Notes: a model not told the origin generated them from the letters alone. A stretch of DNA of 64,000 bases from Aliikangiella marina (GCF_007004765.1 NZ_VIKR01000001.1:992001-1056000), one strand, 5' to 3'; counted from the stretch's first letter, positions 35,596-46,024 are shown. Numbers and translations: made by a program.

Positions 35596-37551
35596 TTATT
35601 GGCGACAAATTTGAAGATTATCAATGCCTGCCTCGATGAGGTCTCCTGCACCTGCAGCGTCAGCTACTCTAACCCGAAACTGAACAGTATCTCCGGTGTT
35701 TGCGGTGAAGCTTTCTTGAGTCCAAACGGCGTTCGAGGTGACATCGCCAATAGAGACAAGCGAAGCATAACTTCCGCCATTGAGTGAAACCTCCAGATTA
35801 AAACCGTCGCCCGAATCGTCACCTGCATCCCGTTGTCCATGGAAGTAGTGTAAAGAGACATCAGACGTCGATGAGACGCTGTAAACTGGAGAGGTTGCGG
35901 TGCATTCACCGCCATCAACATCATCTCTTCCAGCACTCGAGTTAGGCTGAGTGAATAACGCATTTGAACCATTTTGTGCACCACCGACTTGCGTAGTAAC
36001 CCCGCCATTGACGACTTCAGTTGGTGAACCAGAAATAAAAGTCCCCGTACTGCACGAACCGCCTGTCGTCCATCCGCCTAAGCCAGACTCGAAGCTTTCT
36101 TGAACATCACAGGCTGGTGGAGGAGGAGGGTTTCCATCAGAATAGCTGCCGACTAAGCTTACACCGGAGAAAGTACTATAGGCTTTTACTCGAACGTAAT
36201 AAGTACCGCCAGTGTCAGTACCAGTGCAGGATTCTGAGTTGCCGTTTCGGTAAGGACGACAGTCATAAGTTGAGTCAGTCGGTGCCGCTCCGAACCGAAC
36301 ATATAAGTCAGCATCACCCGAACCACCACTGATTTGGAAACTAATATCGCTCGCACCAGCGGGCACTTCCATAGTGTAATTCACATCATTACCTTGAGTT
36401 GCACTTAAGTTTGTAACTGGGACATTATTTTCAAGCTCGGTAACGGGAGGAGGCGGAGGAGGGGTGCCGCCAGTATCAATCGCGTTCCACAGCGCAGTAT
36501 TAAAGAAGCTGGTTCCGTTGTTATTGCCACCGCTGCTTGAACACCCTCCATGAGAATGTATACCAACTGCCTCGCCTGTTGCTTCATCGATTATCGGACT
36601 TCCAGAGTTTCCGCCAGTGGTGTCTGCGGTGTAGCGCATAGTGGTCCCGGAAGAGCCTGCGTTTGCACCGACATGAGTTTGATTGGTTTGGTTCGTCGAA
36701 CCTGAGTCTACACCAAAACCGGTGATTCTGATGTTAGCTGGATTTAAATCTTGTTTGATTGAAAAAGAACCCTGAGCTTCGATCGGCTGTAGACCAGTTT
36801 GCGCATTGTTAAAGGCGCTAAGAACGCCCCAGTCGTTACCGACACCACCGTTACGGTAGTCAAAACTCGACTGATTAATCGAATATTGGTCTTCCGGTCC
36901 GGGGAATTGAACGGTGCCGTCTGGTAAAGAGGCTGGTGGGTTAAATGACAAGGTCGTGTTTCCTGAACCTGCAAGACAGTGACCTGCTGTAAGTATTTGG
37001 CCACCATCGATTATCCAAGCGGTACAGCCAATCGGGTCAATTCGCGCGACTCTTGGCTCTGTCGAAGCGATTCGATTATCGACCCCACAAATACTCAACG
37101 GACTCGGTTTTTGAGTCTTTTCACCGACGGTGACTTCGCTGACTTTTAATTCGACATTAGTGTCATTAGGATCAACCACTAATTTAATATGAACCGAGCC
37201 ACCATTGAAGAATGCGGTTTGATAGTTCCATTGAGCAAGCGTTTGCGCGTTAATGATTTGTTTTGCCCCATCTTGTTTCGAGGTTAATTCTAAATAGCTG
37301 TTCTGTCCTAATTCAGTACCCTCTAAATTGAGTTTAAGCCAGGGGGCATCAGGAAAAGAAACGGTATGAGTGAGTCGCTTACTCATCAAAGATAGGCTTT
37401 TGCCACTGACAACTCCCGACTCAAATGTGTATTGAGTTTTATAAAAAGGAATTGTAGCAGGATTAGCGGCTAGACTATTGGCGTAGCTACCCGCAACAGC
37501 AGCGGTGAAAAAGAGTTGTGAAAGTAACCGATTAATTTTTTTGAGTTTCAT
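35596..37551 (-). CDS. Secreted trypsin-like serine protease with PPC domain (651 aa)
   Basis: Signal peptide (1 to about 29); a beta-rich propiece (30-150); a trypsin-fold domain with His191 in LTAGHCLAG, Asp240 in GNDWGVLSAF and Ser316 in TGGNSGSPI; a pre-peptidase C-terminal (PPC) domain at about 372-470 (DADLYVRFG, YYVRVKAYS); a proline hinge; and a final beta-sandwich of about 170 residues (ESFESGLGGWTT, GIDNLQICRQ) resembling MAM/laminin-G-like modules. Several Cys pairs suggest disulfides. PPC domains are often removed after secretion. It is probably secreted by type II secretion; the C-terminal module may bind substrate. It has no neighbour in the same operon. Confidence 0.92.
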   Translation of the reverse strand: MKLKKINRLLSQLFFTAAVAGSYANSLAANPATIPFYKTQYTFESGVVSGKSLSLMSKRLTHTVSFPDAPWLKLNLEGTELGQNSYLELTSKQDGAKQIINAQTLAQWNYQTAFFNGGSVHIKLVVDPNDTNVELKVSEVTVGEKTQKPSPLSICGVDNRIASTEPRVARIDPIGCTAWIIDGGQILTAGHCLAGSGNTTLSFNPPASLPDGTVQFPGPEDQYSINQSSFDYRNGGVGNDWGVLSAFNNAQTGLQPIEAQGSFSIKQDLNPANIRITGFGVDSGSTNQTNQTHVGANAGSSGTTMRYTADTTGGNSGSPIIDEATGEAVGIHSHGGCSSSGGNNNGTSFFNTALWNAIDTGGTPPPPPPVTELENNVPVTNLSATQGNDVNYTMEVPAGASDISFQISGGSGDADLYVRFGAAPTDSTYDCRPYRNGNSESCTGTDTGGTYYVRVKAYSTFSGVSLVGSYSDGNPPPPPACDVQESFESGLGGWTTGGSCSTGTFISGSPTEVVNGGVTTQVGGAQNGSNALFTQPNSSAGRDDVDGGECTATSPVYSVSSTSDVSLHYFHGQRDAGDDSGDGFNLEVSLNGGSYASLVSIGDVTSNAVWTQESFTANTGDTVQFRVRVADAAGAGDLIEAGIDNLQICRQ

Positions 37552-38380
37552 TATTATTCTCTCGTTGGCCTAATTGAAAAAATGTGGTCACACACGTAGG
37601 CAAAGCGCGAGTACCACAACTACACGCAAGCGATTAACTTTCCAAATATGTGAAAGGAACTGTGGGTATGACAAGTATTGTTGTACGTTCAATTAGTACT
37701 GCTGAGTATTAAACTCTAACGGCAAATAGAGAATGTAAAGCGAGACAAAACTGCAAGCTGGCTTTATGGTTAACTCACAAATTGAGGCTGTCATTTCAAG
37801 TTATCGTTTTAACAACTAAAGCAATAACAAAACCCTCAAGTAGTCGCAGAGATGAGTATATTTTCTAAGGCTAGGTTTTGCTGAAGATGTAACCGTAATG
37901 GGTAATATTACATTAAAAATCATCGCTGTTTATCTATTTAAAGTAATAGTGCGAAAAAACTATCAGGGCTTAATAAAAAATGTGCGCGTTAGAATTTATT
38001 TGGTCGTGAATTGTGTCTCGAAAATTATTGAGTCGCAAAGCGTTATTTTAAAGTAATGACTAATCTCATTTCGAGTTAATTTCTAGGTTGAATAATTTAT
38101 TCGTCACTGTTAGTTTTATTTAGGCAATTTGAAGAAAATAAAAATAATCATCAAAATTTTGCATTAATCGTTCAAACTACTAATCCTTGTTGAGAAAGCT
38201 TTAAATCTTTGAGTTTTAACAATATGCAATGTAATAAAGGGCTGTTTGCTTTGCGTTTGGTTATTTTAAAATTCTTAATTTGTATTACAGCCAGTAATAA
38301 AGTTATTAACTAGTTAACTTTGCTGTTTAATGGCTGACCAAAATTTAACGCATATTAAAATAACCATAAAGGGAAATGTC
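37552..38380. other. Long AT-rich intergenic region
   Basis: This 829-base gap separates the minus-strand protease from the plus-strand gene at 38381. It has no frame with a believable ribosome site, no tandem repeat I could see, and no strong hairpin. Its length and base composition suggest promoters and possibly a transcribed leader or small RNA, neither of which I can place. Confidence 0.5.
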
Positions 38381-39346
38381 GTGAAGTTAAAAAACTTTGT
38401 TTTATTTATTCTATTTTGGAGCGTATTACCTGCTCAAGCAAGTGATCTCCTTATGGCTAGATTTAACGAGCCAGAAAGTGTATCTGATAAACGGTTAAAG
38501 CTAAAATCGCAACTCAGAGCGAACGAAGTCTGTACCCTGCGGGGAACTCCTGATTTAGAAAAACTAACTCTGCAGGCAGAGTGTCTCAGAGTGAGGATTG
38601 AGCAACAGAATGGTAGTTCGGCTTTCTGTGAAGCGCCGCCAACGCCCAGCGTGGAATTGTTAGAAGATAGCATTAATTGCTTGAAAGGTGCTTTACAAAC
38701 TCAACTGCTTAGCAATGCAAAAGCAAGAGAGGAAGCCGGAGTACTATTTGAACCCAAAATAGGCATTGATGACAATAAGCTAACGCCCTCAATAAGCTTT
38801 TCAACGATGACAGACTTTAATTATGACTCAAATAAATCGCAATTTTATTTTGAGTTTAAAGCAAATGCACAGGCAGAGGTAGCGGAAGCGGAAGAATTGG
38901 CTAATACCATAGTAATAAATGATGCAAATTTGCATTTTGAACTTGGATATATGTTTAAGTATACTGGCAGCAACAACGAATCCATATTTTCTGACTGGAC
39001 TTTATCGACTTCCTACACCTATGGTCTCGCAACAACCAATGAATTGTCTCAAAATGATACAACGCTTGATGTAGAGTCAGAAATATCTTCATTTCAATTA
39101 AAGTTGATGTATAGCTTTAAAGATGTACACATTCTGTATGAGTTAGATGATTATGAGGCACAGGGTGATGTTGATAATTCTGAATTTCTATCGCTAATTG
39201 ATGGCAAGAAGTCAAAGAAAATAAAAGTCAGTATTCCATTTGAAAGCGAAGCTGATAAACAGAAATACTACTTAACTTTTACACGTTCGAAATTAGATGA
39301 TACGAGTAAGCCAATCTTTCGGGCAGAGATAAGTACGAGCTTTTGA
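38381..39346 (+). CDS. Secreted or outer-membrane protein of unknown family (321 aa)
   Basis: An in-frame ATG lies at 38330, but GTG 38381 is preferred: AAAGGGA lies 8 bases upstream and it opens a clean signal peptide (KLKNFVLFILFWSVLPAQAS). The mature chain has three Cys (CTLRGTP, AECLRV, INCLKG), a disordered stretch, then from about residue 140 alternating hydrophobic strands (FYFEFKANAQAEVAE, LKLMYSFKDVHILYELDDY), ending FRAEISTSF with a terminal Phe, as in outer-membrane beta-barrels. A small barrel is inferred. It precedes a membrane protein gene by 67 bases. Confidence 0.6.
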   Translation: MKLKNFVLFILFWSVLPAQASDLLMARFNEPESVSDKRLKLKSQLRANEVCTLRGTPDLEKLTLQAECLRVRIEQQNGSSAFCEAPPTPSVELLEDSINCLKGALQTQLLSNAKAREEAGVLFEPKIGIDDNKLTPSISFSTMTDFNYDSNKSQFYFEFKANAQAEVAEAEELANTIVINDANLHFELGYMFKYTGSNNESIFSDWTLSTSYTYGLATTNELSQNDTTLDVESEISSFQLKLMYSFKDVHILYELDDYEAQGDVDNSEFLSLIDGKKSKKIKVSIPFESEADKQKYYLTFTRSKLDDTSKPIFRAEISTSF

Positions 39347-39413
39347 CTAATAATAGTTTTAAAATTTATAAGCGATCATTTGCCAAAATATAGGATGAAA
39401 AAAAGGCGACCAA

Positions 39414-39998
39414 ATGAAGTATTTAACTAAACCGTTGCTTATATCTTTGGTATTATCCATAGGTGTAATAGTTTCTGTTTCTAGCTTGAGTCTTTATCTT
39501 TTTGAGAGCAATGCGCTCGAAAGAAAAGTGATGGAGTGGAAGGCGAACAGTAGCGATAGTCACAAAATTCTAATAGACGCACTAAAAGATAATCATAAAA
39601 CATACATTAATAATGTATGGTCGACAATGGGTTTTTTAATGCTCGCCATAGGGTGGGTAGTAACTTCAGACAAAGCAAGAAATTATTGGCAGAACTCTCA
39701 TTTGGTGAGAAACATTTCACTGTTAGCCGTCTTAACCATTATGATTTTTCATATCACAATTCTTTATGATATCTCTAGGGAGTCGGGGCGATTAATGAGT
39801 TTGTTTGGAGAAGAGCATGAGCTTGTTGGCTTATCCTATTATAATGTCAATGCGCGCATGGTTTTAGGTAGTGCTATGGTTAATGGTAGCTTTTTTTTAT
39901 TATTGTGGGCATTAATTACACTTCAGATACCCAATGCTAAAAGCCTAGAAGATAACCCACCATCATTAATTGAACCGGATATTAGTCAAAATCCATGA
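39414..39998 (+). CDS. Four-pass inner-membrane protein of unknown function (194 aa)
   Basis: Hydrophobic segments lie at about 7-28, 68-86, 98-117 and 151-172; the loop between the first two is basic and polar. No motif identifies a family. It follows the barrel-like gene by 67 bases on the same strand and may share its transcript. Its stop is near the 3' end of the convergent S15 gene. Function unknown. Confidence 0.6.
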   Translation: MKYLTKPLLISLVLSIGVIVSVSSLSLYLFESNALERKVMEWKANSSDSHKILIDALKDNHKTYINNVWSTMGFLMLAIGWVVTSDKARNYWQNSHLVRNISLLAVLTIMIFHITILYDISRESGRLMSLFGEEHELVGLSYYNVNARMVLGSAMVNGSFFLLLWALITLQIPNAKSLEDNPPSLIEPDISQNP

Positions 39999-40088
39999 TT
40001 AACTTAATGAGTTAGCAGGTTGAATAGGTAAAGAGCCATTAGAGTTAATCTTTATTCTCGCTGGCTCTGTTCTTTACAAATACAATTA

Positions 40089-42410
40089 TTAATTTTGAAC
40101 GTTCAAGGGAATATTGATTTTGGAATCACTAAACCACTTAATCTCTAAAGGTTCACCGGCATCTGCAATGGATTCTTCGCTAACATCTTTTCCGGTGCCC
40201 ATATTAACTTGGGCGCCGCTATTTTTGTTAACGTTTAAAATTAATACTAACCGGCTTCCGACTTCAATCTGCTTGCCGATCATGCGACTATTAATTATCG
40301 GGATTTGGGTTTTGACACCCGGTACTAATAATTCACGCTTGCTCATATTTTTGGCATAACTGGCTCGGCTAATGTAACGCGTCAACTGATACGCGCTTCC
40401 ATCAGGTTTTACTTCATAGAGTTTAAAACCAATATCAACGTCTCTTTTATTAATTGCAATAGAAAAATATCCACTGACTTCACCAGCGAGTTCAGTTACC
40501 GACTGAAATGGATCTGTTGTAAACACGAGTCCATTTGGGATATCCAATGTTTGATGGATAAACTGCCATGAGTAGACATTGTGTTGAGTTTCTCGGTCGC
40601 TTAAGTCGACTTCCAGTGCAAAATGCTCGAGTTCTTTTGGCATTTCTCTCGTCAATCGTAATTGACCTTGCTGCTTTAAATTGCTTGAAAGGTAAAAACC
40701 TACATGTTGATTATTGAGAGCGGCGTAAGATGGTTTGTGCTGCCAAGTATTACTACCGAGTAATTGATAATTAATTTTATCTTTAATCAGCTTTGGTTTT
40801 GGCTTTCCATGTAATACATGATCAAACCATTCAAATGTTATTTGCTTAGTATCTTTTTCTAATGCGACTGGATCGAGTTTGTAAGTCCCAACATGGGATC
40901 GAGGAATGCCTTGTGCGGTCCCATGTGTATAGGGACCCGTTAATAAATAATGCTCAGCATTTGGGTTATATTGATAATGTCGTTTAAGGAAGTCGATTGC
41001 AGAAATTGAAGCCCCGTCAAAGTAACCTGTGATACTTAAAACAGGAATATTGATTTTGGCAAAATCTTCTTCATAAGGCAGCATATCCTGATAGAACTCA
41101 TCATAGCTTGGGTGCTTGAGTAGCTTTTGAAACCATGGGTTGGGTGTTCCTTCAATTTTGTCGATATCTTTAAATGGTCGACCGCTTTTGAATAGCTTAG
41201 TGTATACATCTTGCCAATATTGAGGATTTTCATACACCGAATGATCCATGGTTTTATTATTGGTGACATGAAATGACCACTGATAGTTTGGCGTGATGAA
41301 GATGTTATTTTCGACTGGTAATCCTGTAAATGGATGAGCCGCGGCATAAGGCACGATGGTTTTCAAAGCAGGGTGCATATATTTTGCAGCCGCCCACTGG
41401 GTAAAACCGAGATAACTCCCACCATACATGGCCACGCGACCGTCACTCCATGGCTGTTTGGTAATCCAGTCGATGACCGAGTGGGCATCTTTTCCATCAT
41501 GCTCCCATGGGACAATTTCGTCTGGGCTACCGGCTTTCCCTCTTGTATAAGCGATTACACCGGTGTAACCACGCGAAGCCGCGTACATCGCCTCTAGAGT
41601 ATTCCATTTTTTATCCGCATAAATCGTAAATTGAAACGCTGTGGGATGTTTCTGGTTATCATTTTTCTTACGGACTATGATCGCTGAAATTGTTGCACCG
41701 TCAGGTGTATTGATTAAAACGTTGGGTTGAACTTCAAAACGCTTATTCCGTTCGTGTTCAATCAAGCTTACTGTCTGTGGTAATACTTTTGCATACACTT
41801 GGTAAAGTTGGTAATTAGATATCAAGTTGAGTGCTTGACGCGGTGAAAGTTTGTCGAGCGTTTGATATTGCGTAAACAACCAAAGTAAGTAGTCTTGCCC
41901 TAAAGAAAGAGACCAACCTAGTGGGTTAACCATTTTAAGCAGTTCATCATCGGTTGCATTAGCAAAGGATTCGATGGCTATTTTCGAAAGTTGAGCATCG
42001 CAGTCTAATGTCTGACTCATGCAAGCTCGCGCATGGATTGAGTAATGAAACTGATTTAGCGGATATGAACTTTCTTCGATTAGGGTGAGCAACAGAGCCT
42101 TTTGACCTAATATCGAGCGCAGACCTAATTTATGGTCAAAAGCAATGTCAGTTAGCTTCATCCCGTCGAGTTGATTTGCGAGAAACCTTAGCTCATTGGC
42201 GAATTGATTTGAAGCTAAGAGCTTTACTACATCAGTTTGGTCAGTAATGCTGCTCTTAACGAGAGTCTTTGGTAACTCGAAATTGATGTTTTTGGTCTGC
42301 TCAGTATCTGATGCATATATTTCATTAAATGAATTGAGTAACAACACTAAGGTTACTAATATATGAAGCAAAAAATGAGACAGTCTATTGTGTAAATGGA
42401 TAAATAACAC
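40089..42410 (-). CDS. Secreted S15/CocE-family X-Pro dipeptidyl-peptidase-like hydrolase (773 aa)
   Basis: After a signal peptide (about 1-33) and an N-terminal helical region of about 200 residues, the alpha/beta hydrolase domain has SPDEIVPWEHDGKDAHSVIDW, the nucleophile elbow GGSYLGFTQW (Ser about 332), GYFDG and GPYTHG (His candidate). The C-terminal jelly-roll is typical of the CocE/NonD/PepX family. Start: AAGGA abuts ATG 42416, too close, but is six bases from in-frame GTG 42410, which is preferred. It would cleave Xaa-Pro peptides or esters in the periplasm. Its divergent neighbour is a CadC/TolB-like regulator with phased repeats between. Confidence 0.9.
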   Translation of the reverse strand: MLFIHLHNRLSHFLLHILVTLVLLLNSFNEIYASDTEQTKNINFELPKTLVKSSITDQTDVVKLLASNQFANELRFLANQLDGMKLTDIAFDHKLGLRSILGQKALLLTLIEESSYPLNQFHYSIHARACMSQTLDCDAQLSKIAIESFANATDDELLKMVNPLGWSLSLGQDYLLWLFTQYQTLDKLSPRQALNLISNYQLYQVYAKVLPQTVSLIEHERNKRFEVQPNVLINTPDGATISAIIVRKKNDNQKHPTAFQFTIYADKKWNTLEAMYAASRGYTGVIAYTRGKAGSPDEIVPWEHDGKDAHSVIDWITKQPWSDGRVAMYGGSYLGFTQWAAAKYMHPALKTIVPYAAAHPFTGLPVENNIFITPNYQWSFHVTNNKTMDHSVYENPQYWQDVYTKLFKSGRPFKDIDKIEGTPNPWFQKLLKHPSYDEFYQDMLPYEEDFAKINIPVLSITGYFDGASISAIDFLKRHYQYNPNAEHYLLTGPYTHGTAQGIPRSHVGTYKLDPVALEKDTKQITFEWFDHVLHGKPKPKLIKDKINYQLLGSNTWQHKPSYAALNNQHVGFYLSSNLKQQGQLRLTREMPKELEHFALEVDLSDRETQHNVYSWQFIHQTLDIPNGLVFTTDPFQSVTELAGEVSGYFSIAINKRDVDIGFKLYEVKPDGSAYQLTRYISRASYAKNMSKRELLVPGVKTQIPIINSRMIGKQIEVGSRLVLILNVNKNSGAQVNMGTGKDVSEESIADAGEPLEIKWFSDSKINIPLNVQN

Positions 42411-42472
42411 GATCATTCCTTAAATTGGCTGATAGAAAGCCTCAAAGGTTATTTATTCCGTCTTGAGAAGTC

Positions 42473-42507
42473 GTGAGCCTTAGGTGATTTGTTGTGACTT
42501 TTGGTGA
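42473..42507. promoter_or_regulatory. Four helically phased GTGA direct repeats
   Basis: GTGA begins at 42473, 42484, 42494 and 42504, spaced 11, 10 and 10 bases, i.e. one per helical turn, in the same orientation. They lie in the divergent region between the S15 hydrolase and its winged-helix regulator. OmpR/PhoB-type proteins bind tandem half-sites of this spacing. Candidate operator; base-level fit is by eye. Confidence 0.5.
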
Positions 42508-42583
42508 CTGAAGCAAGAAATAATATATTTATCAATAAGATAGAGTCTAATCTATTTAGGGTTAATGCAGCTAGGCAAAAAGT

Positions 42584-44716
42584 ATGCGCTGGAAGATTGA
42601 ACAATTTGTTTTCTGTGAAAAGCAACAAAGTTTGCTGAACGAAGGAGGTAGACAGCAACTTGAACCAATGGTTGTCGAGTTATTAGCCTATTTTTGCCGA
42701 AATCCCAACAAAACGATTAGCCGAGACCAGCTGATAGAACACGTTTGGGCAGGTAGGATCATTACCGATAATGCCGTGACTAAGGTTATCACTAAGTTAA
42801 GGAAATACTTTGATGATGATCCGAAAGCGCCAAGGTTTATCGCTACTTTCCCTAAAAAGGGCTATCGTTTTATCGCTACTGCTTATGAGATCCGAGACGA
42901 TATAGCAGGCAGTGCTACTGTGCATTCAGGTGTGCAGAACTCATCAATTGAACAAAATATGGGCAATGATCGCCAGCAAACGCAACAGCCGGAGCATAAG
43001 CAAAGCGTTTTAGAACGACTCGCCACGCCTCCCGTCATTGTTTTATCTCTGTTTGTGGCAGTTACCGTAATATTCGTGAGCCGTGTTTTATTGGTATCAA
43101 ATTCGACCAGTAACAACCTACAACCGATCTTCACCCAGGTGAAAGCGGTGACCCGGGACCCAGGGAGAGAGTCTCGACCGCAAATATCACCTGATGGAAA
43201 GTACTTAGCTTATGTTGAAGTTCGTGATCGGAAAATGCGACTTTGGATAAAGTCACTGGAAGATGAAACTGCAATTGAAGTCAATCATGGAGAAGCCACT
43301 AATGTTTGGGTCGACTCGCTTAGTTGGAACAGTGATGGTAGTCAGTTTGTCTATTTAGTGACGACGCCAGAGAGTTGTCGATATTTTATTCGAGATTTTG
43401 ATCAACTGTCGCTCGGTGAGCCCGAGTTGATTCATAATTGTCCGGTTGGCAGCTATGGCAAAATTGCATTCACTCACGATGACAATCGCGTTGTTTATTC
43501 GGAGGCTTCTAAACGAAGGGCACCCTTTGAACTATTTGAATTAAATTTAAGTTCTAGCAAAAAGCGGCGGGTAAACCAGCCTGAGTTATTCCTGGGTGGC
43601 AATAGCCAATTTGATGTACATCCTACGCAAAACCGTTTGCTTATTTCCTCACCGGACGAACAACAGTGGGAAGGTTTTTATTCGCTCGATTTAGAAACTG
43701 ATGAACTCGAATTGTTGTTTAAGCAAGATGCGTTTATCTGTTGTGGGCGATGGGACCATACCGGAGAAAGAGTAATACTAATGGGGGAGCACCCTGCGAC
43801 AGAATTAGTCAGCTTTGATTTAAAAGGTAAAGATGCTCAAGTGATTTATAGCGGTAGTGAACAGGTTCGTGTGCCAGAGCGTCATGTCAACGGTCAAGAC
43901 TATTTATTTCCAATTGTCCAAGTGAATCAAAACGCCTATTTTTATTCCTTTGAAACCCAACAGTCAACGGCTATTGCCAATAGTTCTGTTGATGACAGCT
44001 TGGCGGTGTTGGCCCATCATGATGATCAGGTCGCGTATATCAGTTTAAGCTCTGGCGAAGAAGAGATTTGGCTGACTAATTACGAGGGAAGTTGGCGAAA
44101 AAAACTCACTAACTTTGAAGCGGGGTTACATTATCTTGAGTTGGGTTGGTCGCATGATGGTAAAAATATTTTTGGACTCACCTTTAATAAAATTCATGTC
44201 ATCGATACAACCACTGGAAAAAAGAAAGTCTTAAAAATTCCTCAGGTTGAAATTCGTGGGGTTTCTTGGAAAGACAATGAAACAATTTCATACAGCATAA
44301 AAACAGTTAATGGCTGGCAGGTTCATTATTATAACCTTGAAACCAATGATGTAGTTGTTAACAACGAAGGATGGCAGTACGTGAGTTACGCGTCAAATCC
44401 TGACGATACTTTATGGCTAAATTCTGACAATAAACTACTGGTTGGCTCTGAAAGATTACACATACTCGATAGCGACATCGATTCTAAATATCTAGTTGAC
44501 GGCCGGCAGTTTAACCTAAAGAAAAGAGAAAAGCTCTGGGCATGGAGTCAATTTAACAAAGGTCGTCATCAGTTAAGTCTTAAAAATGGCCTTGACAATA
44601 AAGCCGAATTGCTTTTAATGAGTGATAGCTACCACTTTGATCTCACTAAGAAAGGCGTTGTTTTCCATAGGATGGAAAGTGTTAAATCAGATATTTATCA
44701 AACAGCCAGTGATTAA
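42584..44716 (+). CDS. CadC-like membrane regulator with TolB-type propeller (710 aa)
   Basis: An OmpR-type winged helix fills residues 1 to about 105 (LEPMVVELLAYFCRNPNKT, IRDQLIEHVWAGRI-type text, VTKVITKLRKYF, IATFPKKGYRFIA). A linker and one membrane segment follow (about 147-169), then a periplasmic propeller of about 530 residues with PDGKYLAYVE, WNSDGSQFVYL and SHDGKNIF blades. This is the ToxR/CadC layout: DNA-binding domain inside, sensor outside. The intact length, 710, is a good yardstick for the broken paralogue at 50526-52704. It is divergent from the S15 hydrolase. Confidence 0.9.
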   Translation: MRWKIEQFVFCEKQQSLLNEGGRQQLEPMVVELLAYFCRNPNKTISRDQLIEHVWAGRIITDNAVTKVITKLRKYFDDDPKAPRFIATFPKKGYRFIATAYEIRDDIAGSATVHSGVQNSSIEQNMGNDRQQTQQPEHKQSVLERLATPPVIVLSLFVAVTVIFVSRVLLVSNSTSNNLQPIFTQVKAVTRDPGRESRPQISPDGKYLAYVEVRDRKMRLWIKSLEDETAIEVNHGEATNVWVDSLSWNSDGSQFVYLVTTPESCRYFIRDFDQLSLGEPELIHNCPVGSYGKIAFTHDDNRVVYSEASKRRAPFELFELNLSSSKKRRVNQPELFLGGNSQFDVHPTQNRLLISSPDEQQWEGFYSLDLETDELELLFKQDAFICCGRWDHTGERVILMGEHPATELVSFDLKGKDAQVIYSGSEQVRVPERHVNGQDYLFPIVQVNQNAYFYSFETQQSTAIANSSVDDSLAVLAHHDDQVAYISLSSGEEEIWLTNYEGSWRKKLTNFEAGLHYLELGWSHDGKNIFGLTFNKIHVIDTTTGKKKVLKIPQVEIRGVSWKDNETISYSIKTVNGWQVHYYNLETNDVVVNNEGWQYVSYASNPDDTLWLNSDNKLLVGSERLHILDSDIDSKYLVDGRQFNLKKREKLWAWSQFNKGRHQLSLKNGLDNKAELLLMSDSYHFDLTKKGVVFHRMESVKSDIYQTASD

Positions 44717-44766
44717 GTGTTTTAATTGAGCATGTTTGAAATGAACGATTTTACTAGGTGTATTTT

Positions 44767-45831
44767 TTAGGTATTCGCACTTACTGCGATTTGATTTCTT
44801 CCTTGAGCTTTTGCTTGATAGAGCATTGTATCGGCAATCTGAATGGCTTGTTCTAATGATTGGTTGGCGGTTATTTTGCTAAGGCCACCACTGATGGTGC
44901 AACGAATCGTGGCCTGATCGATTTCCATAGTTGATTGTTCAACAGAAAGGCATAATCGTTCAGCGATAACTCTCGCGCTTTCAATGGGTGTTGCGGGTAG
45001 AAGTACCATAAACTCTTCTCCGCCCCAGCGAGATAAAGTGTCAGTTTCGCGTATTGCGCTTTGCATCGTTTTGGCGAGGTGAATTAAGGCGAGGTCACCA
45101 ATTTGATGTCCATACTCATCATTAATTTTTTTAAAGTAATCGATATCTAAGAGAAGAATACAAAAACTGATATGATAGCGATAAAAGCGTTTCATTTCCT
45201 CTTCAAGTTTAGCGTTCATTGCTCGACGATTTAATAATCCTGTTAATTCGTCAGTTGAGGCGACTTGTTTTAATTGCTGCATTATCTTTTCGCGTTCTTG
45301 AGTCACACGCTCAATATTTTCGAAGGCGTGCTTTAATTGTCTTCGCTGACTATTTTCTCTGTCCGCCATATAGGCAACAAAAATACAAACAGGTATGTAG
45401 CTGATGAGTACCAATGCTTCAAATTCGATTGTACCTGGATGCTGAAAATAGTTAATGCCGATATAAGAAATGCTGAAATAGGTGGCTGAAATGACACAAA
45501 CGAACAACAATGAAATTTTAAACTTCAAATAACTTAACGAAAACGTAAATGCCATAATGCTTGCAATCAACAGTAAGAACTTTAAATCCGCCATGAAAAA
45601 AAGTGTAATCGAAAAGCCAACAAACCAGATAATTAACTGGAAAATTAACATTCGTTTCGCAAATGTAATGGTGATTTCTGGCATTAGGTGAATAGTCACC
45701 AAGAAGACAAGATTAATACCGACCAGGGTATAAAAAATGATAAGAAATACGTCTTTGCCGTAGTAGCTTAAATTAAAAAACACACCTGCGAAAGCGATAA
45801 CCGAAGCGATGGCGTAAGCTAAAATCGCCAA
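44767..45831 (-). CDS. Diguanylate cyclase with six-pass membrane sensor (354 aa)
   Basis: Six hydrophobic segments (about 1-160) are followed by a short coiled linker and a GGDEF domain: STDELTGLLNRRAM, DIDYFKKINDEYGHQIGDLAL and the active GGEEF motif near residues 269-273. The start is unclear: TTG 45831 lacks a Shine-Dalgarno and the frame stays open upstream (about 20 more codons without ATG). It makes c-di-GMP; the conserved GGEEF and metal Asp suggest activity. No inhibitory RxxD site was checked. It lies on the opposite strand to the regulator, 50 bases apart. Confidence 0.9.
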   Translation of the reverse strand: MAILAYAIASVIAFAGVFFNLSYYGKDVFLIIFYTLVGINLVFLVTIHLMPEITITFAKRMLIFQLIIWFVGFSITLFFMADLKFLLLIASIMAFTFSLSYLKFKISLLFVCVISATYFSISYIGINYFQHPGTIEFEALVLISYIPVCIFVAYMADRENSQRRQLKHAFENIERVTQEREKIMQQLKQVASTDELTGLLNRRAMNAKLEEEMKRFYRYHISFCILLLDIDYFKKINDEYGHQIGDLALIHLAKTMQSAIRETDTLSRWGGEEFMVLLPATPIESARVIAERLCLSVEQSTMEIDQATIRCTISGGLSKITANQSLEQAIQIADTMLYQAKAQGRNQIAVSANT

Positions 45832-46024
45832 TAGCGTATTCTTTAAAACTCTTGCACGTAGTTTGTTGGTGTATCGACTGTATATTGTAGGGCCTCAATC
45901 AACGATTGTTTTATAGGTTATTGTCATAAGTTGGTGTAATGAAGTTTAGTCGATATCGCTATAATTTCCAGTGTTCAAGTGCAGGGATTGTTGGTCATTG
46001 TATTGAGCGGACAAAGACGATGAA

